The notes beneath the pieces are model-generated. The model had not been told where the DNA came from. It saw only the letters and a list, made by a program, of their open reading frames with translations, and made no database searches. The position numbers and the translations under genes were made by a program. From assembly GCA_018303655.1 (NCBI GenBank), contig JAGVXT010000029.1, positions 1-37,051 on the forward strand: a stretch of DNA of 37,051 bases, in the 5' to 3' direction. Source of the DNA: Candidatus Woesearchaeota archaeon. GTDB lineage: Archaea > Nanobdellota > Nanobdellia > Woesearchaeales > GW2011-AR4. Shown one piece after another: positions 31,670-37,051 of this stretch. Every line of letters begins with the position of its first letter. Positions within the stretch are counted from its first letter, which is position 1.

Positions 31670-32185
31670 TTAGGAACTTAAAATTCTTGCTATTTGCTCT
31701 AAAAACTCGATTTGCCATTCTTCCACCTTTCCTCTTTTTTCATTAATAAACTTATGTAGCCTATTTACAAATGGACCATAATTCCTAATGCTATTTGAAG
31801 TCCTTTTTTTGAGTGTTTGAATTTGCTGCAAATATTCTTGAGTTTTGTTTTCCCAAAATCTTGATGAAATAAATCCAACTTCGATTAGTACAGCCAAGGC
31901 AGCAAAAAATTCCCCTAACAGCTTATAGTTTTCTATAGGTTTTCTAGATGCAACATATCTATCAAATAGTATAAAAACCAAACTAATACTCTTCCTTATG
32001 CCATCTTGAAACAAATGTTCTGCCTTTTCTGCTTCTAATAATAAGTTTTTTTCTTTTTTATAAATTTCATCAAATCCATCTACAAATGATTTTAGAAATT
32101 CAGAATTGATTGCTATTATTGGAGTATCAAGAATAATAGCAAGTTCTTCAATTGCAGCATTAACATCCTTCGTTTCATCGAACAT
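31670..32185 (-). CDS. Hypothetical helical protein, 171 aa
   Basis: Predicted mostly helical, with one moderately hydrophobic stretch (LLGEFFAALAVLIEVGF, about 85-101) that could be a buried helix or a membrane segment. The rest is charged, with FINEKRGKVEEWQIEFLEQI near the end. No family is recognised. It is convergent with prf1 and divergent from the SprT-like gene across a 43-base AT-rich gap, which is short for two promoters. Confidence 0.55.
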   Translation of the reverse strand: MFDETKDVNAAIEELAIILDTPIIAINSEFLKSFVDGFDEIYKKEKNLLLEAEKAEHLFQDGIRKSISLVFILFDRYVASRKPIENYKLLGEFFAALAVLIEVGFISSRFWENKTQEYLQQIQTLKKRTSNSIRNYGPFVNRLHKFINEKRGKVEEWQIEFLEQIARILSS

Positions 32186-32228
32186 AAATTGAATAAAATT
32201 AAATAGTATAAAAAACTTTCGTAGTAAA

Positions 32229-32897
32229 ATGTCATCCCTAATTCAAGAAGCATTCCATCAGCTTTATCCTGAAAAAGAACTAAAATACAATTTCTCCTTG
32301 AAATACTCAAGAAGATTCAACTCTTACAATGCGAATGTAAGATTATACGGAAATAATTTGATTTTTAATTTGAGCAAAGAGTGGAAAAAAATAAGCAAAG
32401 AGATCCAGATTGGATTGATACAGGAGCTGATGGTTAAAATTTTAAAAGTAAAAAATAAAACAATGAACATGGAATTATACAACCTATTCATGAAAAATGT
32501 TCATCTTGCAGTCCCAAAGACAAAAACAGACGAAATTCTTGAGGAATCCTTTAACCGGGTCAATGACATTTATTTTAACGGAATGCTTGACAAATGCAAT
32601 CTGCAGTGGGGCAATGAGTCAACGTCAAAGCTTGGCTGCTATGAGTATGGCTCTGATACGATTACTATAAGCACCATATTCAAGAATGCGCCGCAGGAAT
32701 TTCTGGATTACGTCATGTACCACGAAATGCTCCACAAAAAATTCAAGTTTCAGAATAAGAATGGAAGAAATTTGCACCACAGCGGCGAGTTCAAAAGAAT
32801 GGAAGCAAAATTTGAAAACAGGAATTTGATTGAAAAGGAAATATCAAAGCTTGCAAGAAAGCACAGGCTTGGACTAAGGGCAATTTTGTCATTTTAA
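32229..32897 (+). CDS. SprT-like zinc metalloprotease-type protein
   Basis: The C-terminal half has a zincin site: YHEMLHKKFKF gives H165, E166 and H169, and a further His pair (H183, H184, in NLHHSGEFKRME) supplies the third ligand. This HExxH plus downstream HxxxF layout is that of SprT-like and YgjP-like proteins; eukaryotic SPRTN cleaves DNA-protein crosslinks. The N-terminal ~100 residues form a separate basic domain (NVRLYGNNLIFNLSKEW). Protease activity is not shown. The gene is monocistronic, about 50 bases before the histone gene. Confidence 0.78.
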   Translation: MSSLIQEAFHQLYPEKELKYNFSLKYSRRFNSYNANVRLYGNNLIFNLSKEWKKISKEIQIGLIQELMVKILKVKNKTMNMELYNLFMKNVHLAVPKTKTDEILEESFNRVNDIYFNGMLDKCNLQWGNESTSKLGCYEYGSDTITISTIFKNAPQEFLDYVMYHEMLHKKFKFQNKNGRNLHHSGEFKRMEAKFENRNLIEKEISKLARKHRLGLRAILSF

Positions 32898-32946
32898 TTA
32901 AAAAAGTTTAAATACACATCAAATAAACCTAAAACAAGGTGGTTAA

Positions 32947-33156
32947 ATGAATGACAAATTTCTTCCATTGGCAGCCATGGAAAAATTACTCAAGCAGGGA
33001 GGCGCTGAAAGGGTTTCTGACAAGGCAAAAGTAGCTCTGAAGAACGCAATTGAGGACATAGCTAATGAGATTGCCTCAAAGTCGATAAAGCTTGCTGTCC
33101 ATGCCGGAAGAAAAACAGTAAAAGCAGAGGATATAAAATTGGCTGTGAAAGAATAA
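32947..33156 (+). CDS. Archaeal histone
   Basis: A 69-aa protein that is just the histone fold: LPLAAMEKLLKQGGAERVS, the central helix KVALKNAIEDIANEIASKSIKLA, and AGRKTVKAEDIKLAVKE at the end, the RKTVKxEDIxLA ending being diagnostic. Such proteins wrap DNA as dimers and longer oligomers. A TATA element (GTTTAAATAC near 32905) and AAGGTGGT just before the ATG support start and expression. Confidence 0.95.
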   Translation: MNDKFLPLAAMEKLLKQGGAERVSDKAKVALKNAIEDIANEIASKSIKLAVHAGRKTVKAEDIKLAVKE

Positions 33157-33209
33157 TTCTTTAAGCACAATATTTATAAATTAATCACTTATCCAAATCT
33201 TAATCTGTT

Positions 33210-33315
33210 AAAAACCACAATCTACAATAATCCATAAGTGGTTTTTGACCGACATAAGCGAGCGAAAGCGAGCTTTCGCATTCGACTGATCAAAAATTCC
33301 ACGAATTTTTGACAT
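33210..33315. repeat. Intergenic modular hairpin repeat, copy 4
   Basis: A hairpin AAAAACCAC (33210-33218) / GTGGTTTTT (33238-33246), then the 39-base core (33251-33289) identical to 15083-15121, then a hairpin TCAAAAATT-CCACG-AATTTTTGA and the closing GACAT (33311-33315). It forms most of the leader of the aIF5A gene, 15 bases before its ATG. Confidence 0.7.
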
Positions 33316-33329
33316 AAAAAGGTGCTTTA

Positions 33330-33728
33330 ATGTCAACAAAGAGCATAACAGCCAATAATGTGCAGAAAGGAACTTCCATAATTCTGGAAGGGGCTGCCTG
33401 CAGGGTTGTTGATGTTGAAATCTCAAAGCCTGGCAAGCACGGCCATTCAAAAGTAAGAATTTCGGCTGTTGGATTGATGGATGAAAAAAAAAGGATTGTT
33501 GTGATGCCGGGCCATGACAATATTGAAGTTCCTATTATAGAGAAAAGAAACGCGCAGGTTTTGAGCCTGCATGGCGATAGTGCCAATGTCATGGACTCTG
33601 AGACTTATGAAACATTTGACCTGAAAATCCCGGAGGAATTCAAAAGCCAGGTTGTTGAAGGCTCTTCTGTGCTTTACTGGACAATCTTGGACAATAAGAT
33701 TATAAAGCAGGTCAAGGGAAGCAATTAA
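33330..33728 (+). CDS. eif5a: Translation initiation factor aIF5A
   Basis: Homologue of eIF5A/EF-P, which helps ribosomes through stalling sequences. The 132-aa product has the hypusine loop SKPGKHGHSK (about 31-40), where the Lys between Gly and His is the modification target, and the SH3-like then OB-fold layout. AAGGTG upstream of the ATG is a fair binding site. It is followed without gap by eL40 and then the site-2 protease. The leader contains the hairpin repeat, which could affect expression. Confidence 0.95.
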   Translation: MSTKSITANNVQKGTSIILEGAACRVVDVEISKPGKHGHSKVRISAVGLMDEKKRIVVMPGHDNIEVPIIEKRNAQVLSLHGDSANVMDSETYETFDLKIPEEFKSQVVEGSSVLYWTILDNKIIKQVKGSN

Positions 33729-33890
33729 ATGGTTAAGTTTCATGAAGCTGAGGTAAGGAAGTTCAGGAATGTGTTTGTGTGCAGGAAATGCAAGACCAAG
33801 ATAAAGAGCCCCAACATGAAGATAATACAGGGAAAGGTAAGCTGCAGAAGGTGCGGAGGCAAGGCATTCAAAGCTGTTAGGAAGAAGTAA
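33729..33890 (+). CDS. rpl40e: Ribosomal protein eL40 (L40e)
   Basis: A 53-aa basic zinc-binding ribosomal protein: FVCRKCKTKIKSPNMKI, then KVSCRRCGGKAFKAVRKK, with two CxxC pairs (C18/C21 and C39/C42). It starts directly after the aIF5A stop (TAAATG), and its stop is one base before the protease gene, so the three are one operon. Unlike the eukaryotic protein it has no ubiquitin fusion, as expected for archaea. Confidence 0.92.
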   Translation: MVKFHEAEVRKFRNVFVCRKCKTKIKSPNMKIIQGKVSCRRCGGKAFKAVRKK

Positions 33891-33891
33891 A

Positions 33892-35271
33892 ATGACTAAT
33901 TTTGAGCTGGCAGCTTCCATTATTTTCTTTATTCTGCTGACGATTTTTATCTCTTCAAAGAAAAAAAATCTGAAAACAAAGAGAATTTTCTCGAATTTTT
34001 ATTTTTCCATGTACAGGGCAAAATGGGGAATCAGTTTAATGGATTCCCTATCAGATAAATTTAGAAAATTCTGGATGGTTCTTGGATATATTGGAATAAT
34101 AATAGGATTTCTAGGTATGATTTTGATTTGCTTTACACTTATTGACGGCATTGTCAAGACATTCACAAAGCCAGAAGCTGCTCCCGTTGTAGGCTTGGTG
34201 CTTCCTATACCTGTAGAAGTGCCAGGAATATTTGGAATACCGTTCTCGTACTGGATTATCTCAATATTCATTATTGCTTTAGTCCATGAATTTTCGCATG
34301 GCCTTATAGCAAGAACCCACAAAATGAAAATCAAGTCAAGTGGGTTTGCGTTTGTTGGAGTAAATTTAAGATTGATAAGCTTTGTTATTATTGTGTTTTC
34401 AGCTATTGTAAAGTTTAAAAAATATTTCAATGATGCCACTCCCTTCTACAGTTTTGATTTTTCTAGTTTTTCTGCAGATTTTTGGCTTGTATCAGGAATT
34501 GTGCTTTTAGTCCTATCCTATATCAAAAAATATTGGGTCCCCATTATACCTGTTGCTTTTGTCGAGCCTGATGAAAAAGAAACAGCCAAGAGACCTGCAA
34601 AAGAACAACTTAGCCTATTTGCCGCAGGACCCCTAGCCAATATTGCTTTCGGATTCCTGTTCTTGGGAATTTTAATTTTTGCCATAGCCCCATTGGCTAA
34701 CAGCGTCTTTGAGCCAGCTGGTGTTAAAATAGTGAAGTATGTGGAATCTAATGAGACTTTTCCTGCTGAAAGAGCTGGAATAAACATAGGTGAAGTCATA
34801 ATTGAGGCAGATGGCCAAGCAACTCCTTTCAGAGAAAATCTTTCTTCTGCCTTAAAAGCAAAAAAGCCCGGGGATGTAATCACGATTAGGACGAATAATT
34901 CTACCTATAAGGTAAAACTTGCAAATAATCCAGAAAATGAAAGTTCACCTTACTTGGGAGCCTACCTTGACCAGGAGATTAAAGTTCGGGAGAATATAAA
35001 AACAAAATATGGAAAAAATTTTCCCAATCTGTTTATTTGGTTTATAGGCCTTATAGAAATGCTCATTACACTAAATTTTGGGATAGGTCTATTTAACCTT
35101 GTTCCTCTGGGACCTCTTGACGGCGGCAGGATGTTCAGTTTAGCCATGATAAATAGATTCGGTAAAGATAAAGGCCAAAAAATCATTCAGAAAACAAATA
35201 TGTTTCTAGGTTTTGTACTGTTAATTTATCTTTTTATAATCCTCAAGAATATTTTAGTTTCTTTTATCTAG
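33892..35271 (+). CDS. Site-2 protease family membrane metalloprotease
   Basis: An intramembrane zinc protease of the RseP/S2P group. The 459-aa product has HEFSHG (H132, E133, H136) in a membrane helix, a PDZ domain (about 285-370, with ESNETFPAERAGINIGEVIIEADGQ) and the second active-site motif LGPLDGG (about 412) near the C-terminus. Roughly six to seven membrane helices are seen. Family members cut membrane-bound substrates in regulated proteolysis; the target here is unknown. It is the third gene of the aIF5A-eL40 operon. Confidence 0.9.
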   Translation: MTNFELAASIIFFILLTIFISSKKKNLKTKRIFSNFYFSMYRAKWGISLMDSLSDKFRKFWMVLGYIGIIIGFLGMILICFTLIDGIVKTFTKPEAAPVVGLVLPIPVEVPGIFGIPFSYWIISIFIIALVHEFSHGLIARTHKMKIKSSGFAFVGVNLRLISFVIIVFSAIVKFKKYFNDATPFYSFDFSSFSADFWLVSGIVLLVLSYIKKYWVPIIPVAFVEPDEKETAKRPAKEQLSLFAAGPLANIAFGFLFLGILIFAIAPLANSVFEPAGVKIVKYVESNETFPAERAGINIGEVIIEADGQATPFRENLSSALKAKKPGDVITIRTNNSTYKVKLANNPENESSPYLGAYLDQEIKVRENIKTKYGKNFPNLFIWFIGLIEMLITLNFGIGLFNLVPLGPLDGGRMFSLAMINRFGKDKGQKIIQKTNMFLGFVLLIYLFIILKNILVSFI

Positions 35272-35346
35272 ATTAAATCGATATTTTTCTTGTTCAATTT
35301 GTCAATGTCTCTATAGGGTTTGGAGTTTTTAATTGAGAAAAAAAAT

Positions 35347-35847
35347 TTATTTTTCAGATTCTACAACTTCTTGCAGTTTTAGTCCAGCTGCTTTGGCATC
35401 CTTATAGACACTATTTGGAACTTTTTCAGCCCTGAAAGCTGTTATTTTTGGATTTTTTAAGCCCTTATTGCCATATGCACCAACAAAACCTGATAATTCG
35501 CTCAATGAAATTTTGCTTTGAGGACTTACATAAGAAACTCTCGCATTATTTGGAGCTTCTTTACTTGCAGGTCGCCCACCAATAAGTGAAATTAAGGCAT
35601 TTATAATGGGGTCAACATTTTCTCCGGATTGGTGAATTAATTCAATTTCCCATCCATAGAATCCATTTTTATGATGCAGTGTGTAATCCCGGGGCTTGTC
35701 AGCGCCGAATGTTACAGCAACGTCAAAGTTTTTCAAATGAGTTTCCAAACCCTCAATTCTTGCAGCTGACTTTAAGTCTTCAACTGTCCAATATTGCCCA
35801 TGGGGCATCTCATACGTTTTTGGTCTACTACCCAACCCAAATACCAT
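35347..35847 (-). CDS. Hypothetical protein, 166 aa
   Basis: A soluble protein with alternating strands and helices and no recognised motif. It contains KSAARIEGLETHLKNFDVAV and WEIELIHQSGENVDPIINAL in the first half and a polar, basic second half. It ends about 75 bases from the convergent site-2 protease gene. No clear ribosome binding site precedes the ATG; an AT-rich promoter-like stretch (TTTAAATAG on the minus strand near 35870) lies about 25 bases upstream. Function unknown. Confidence 0.58.
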   Translation of the reverse strand: MVFGLGSRPKTYEMPHGQYWTVEDLKSAARIEGLETHLKNFDVAVTFGADKPRDYTLHHKNGFYGWEIELIHQSGENVDPIINALISLIGGRPASKEAPNNARVSYVSPQSKISLSELSGFVGAYGNKGLKNPKITAFRAEKVPNSVYKDAKAAGLKLQEVVESEK

Positions 35848-35929
35848 AAATCCTGAGAATATGCATTTCTATTTAAACTTTTCTTCTTTCACCACTCAAA
35901 AATTAATACATTAAAAGAAAATCAAAATA

Positions 35930-36250
35930 TCAACTTTGCTTTTTGCTCTCGACATATTCCTTGACTCTGTCATTTCCTGTTGGCTTTGCATTCGGGCCAA
36001 GCGCATAATAAATCTTTTCAGCTTCTCCGCCCCATGAATAATCGCCTTTTTCTTTCTCAATTTTGTTGACAACAAATTCCCCAAGGTCAACCCCTTTTTT
36101 CAGATGATAGTAAATGCTCCTTAACGTGACTTTTGGGAATATTGCTGTGTACACTTTGTAGATCTCATACCCATAAGCTTTTTTTATGAAATGAAGTATT
36201 TCAACTACGTTCTGCCTTATTTCTGACTTTATTGGACGACCTTTCTTCAT
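35930..36250 (-). CDS. Winged-helix DNA-binding protein, archaeal type
   Basis: A 106-aa protein with a winged-helix pattern: GRPIKSEIRQNVVEILHFIK, then AYGYEIYKVYTAIFP (second helix), VTLRSIYYHLKKGVDLGEF (recognition helix) and a wing with EKEKGDYSWGGEAEKIYYALGP. The SIYYHLKKG signature recalls PadR- and ArsR-like folds, though the full sequence looks like an archaea-specific group. It may be a regulator or a chromatin-type protein. A TATA-like AAGTATATAAAC lies upstream on its strand near 36270. Confidence 0.72.
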   Translation of the reverse strand: MKKGRPIKSEIRQNVVEILHFIKKAYGYEIYKVYTAIFPKVTLRSIYYHLKKGVDLGEFVVNKIEKEKGDYSWGGEAEKIYYALGPNAKPTGNDRVKEYVESKKQS

Positions 36251-36340
36251 AATTAGGATAATGTTTAACTTGTTTATATACTTTTTGTTTCTATATAGAA
36301 AATAAATAGATATTTATAGTACGCTTAATTTAATTGACAA

Positions 36341-36979
36341 ATGCCATTTAAAATAAAAGAAACAATACTTGGGTTCAGCATTGCGATAATTTTTGTATTC
36401 TTTGTTGTTTTTGGTATCAAGGCATTCTACAAAGAGCCAAAGTATGAGGATTTTTGCAGCAGGGGCGCTTCGATAGATGTAGTTTATTCTGAGGGCAATT
36501 ATGGGGTGGCTTACCCATATCCAATAAGATTCAAAGAATCTGGCGAGAATGTTTGCGCAAAATCTATAACACAATATGACAATTTCAGGAAATCTTGCGC
36601 AGACAAAAAGGCTGATGTTCTGTTTGAGTATGATGAAAATGGCTGCCAAATTGCAAAGGAATGCACTTTTTGCCAGCAGAATTACAACAAAGCAAGAAAC
36701 ATTTACTTCAGGAACGTTTTCATCATAAGCGGAATTGTTGGGATTATTGTGATAATTATCGGAGCTATTTTGAATTTAACAAGCGTAAGCGCAGGCTTAT
36801 TTGGAGGAGGAGTCTTGACAATAATTTACGGTACAACAAATTATTGGAGCGAATTGGCAGACTGGGCAAGGTTTATAATCCTTGGAATTGCATTGGCAGT
36901 ACTGATTTATCTCGGCTATAAGGGTTTTTCTGTACTTGGATTTGGCGGTAAAAAGAACAAAGAGAAGAAAAAGAGATAA
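36341..36979 (+). CDS. Multi-pass membrane protein with a Cys-containing loop
   Basis: The 212-aa product has a first helix at about 8-30, a roughly 90-residue extracytoplasmic loop with six cysteines (including ECTFCQQN), then three helices within about 125-198 and a very basic cytoplasmic tail (GGKKNKEKKKR). No family is recognised. A TATA element (ATATTTATAGT near 36310) lies about 27 bases before the ATG. After its stop, 36980-37051 shows only AT-rich sequence with no visible feature. Confidence 0.65.
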   Translation: MPFKIKETILGFSIAIIFVFFVVFGIKAFYKEPKYEDFCSRGASIDVVYSEGNYGVAYPYPIRFKESGENVCAKSITQYDNFRKSCADKKADVLFEYDENGCQIAKECTFCQQNYNKARNIYFRNVFIISGIVGIIVIIIGAILNLTSVSAGLFGGGVLTIIYGTTNYWSELADWARFIILGIALAVLIYLGYKGFSVLGFGGKKNKEKKKR

Positions 36980-37051
36980 ATTAATTCTTTAATTAATAAT
37001 GTTAAATGATGCTGTTTTTTAAAATTTTCAATATAGAAAAGAATTAAATTT

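Noticed and set aside
1-37051. CRISPR array or transposon
   Set aside because: No regularly spaced repeat series and no transposase-like protein was found; the repeats present are two-copy blocks or scattered hairpins.

Overview
The window is archaeal. It carries archaeal/eukaryal-type information genes: RNase P protein 4, archaeal DnaG, release factor aRF1, aIF5A with a hypusine motif, ribosomal proteins eL40 and eL43, RNA polymerase subunit P, prefoldin beta, a histone and a Rio1 kinase. Promoters have TATA boxes about 25 bases upstream of the presumed start, and many genes look leaderless. The AT-rich sequence, compact operons, many small membrane proteins and exported cysteine-rich repeat proteins suggest a DPANN lineage (Woesearchaeota- or Pacearchaeota-like). 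The lineage is an inference.

Layout. 1-1.7 kb: two tiny leftward ORFs, a divergent promoter region with a perfect palindrome, and a GHKL ATPase overlapping a STAS-like DUF4325 gene. 1.8-4.4 kb: RNase P protein 4 and a membrane pyrophosphatase split into two frames. 4.5-7.7 kb: a MacB-like ABC operon. 7.8-13.9 kb: a coiled-coil protein, a divergent phosphoglycerate kinase, a membrane protein, a second pyrophosphatase with the same lesion as the first, a 40-residue membrane protein and Rio1. 14-17.2 kb: two unknown proteins, two noncoding stretches with strong promoters (repeat, hairpin, candidate small RNA), and dnaG. 17.2-24 kb: a membrane protein with two thioredoxin-like domains, a HerA-like ATPase and an exported cysteine-rich locus (Cys-repeat membrane protein, pilin-like protein, lipoprotein, five-repeat secreted protein). 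24-25.3 kb: a vapBC-like cassette between 50-base perfect direct repeats, one of which is the 3' end of an mgtC gene. 25.3-30.3 kb: mgtC, trpS, a DMT transporter, rpe and a housekeeping operon (eL43-rpoP-pfdB-UPF0147-COG1325). 30.3-37 kb: tRNA-Pro with an apparent T-loop intron, aRF1, a SprT-like protein, histone, aIF5A-eL40-site-2 protease, a winged-helix protein and unknowns.

Most notable: (1) the pilin-like protein and the adjacent lipoprotein end in the same 34-residue cysteine module; (2) the toxin-antitoxin cassette looks inserted at the 3' end of mgtC; (3) both pyrophosphatases lack the same conserved segment beside a 102-base block identical between them, which may be real or an assembly error; (4) intergenic regions hold a dispersed family of modular hairpins; (5) a promoter-leader is duplicated between the left edge and 15 kb. 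No CRISPR array, transposase or integrase gene was seen.
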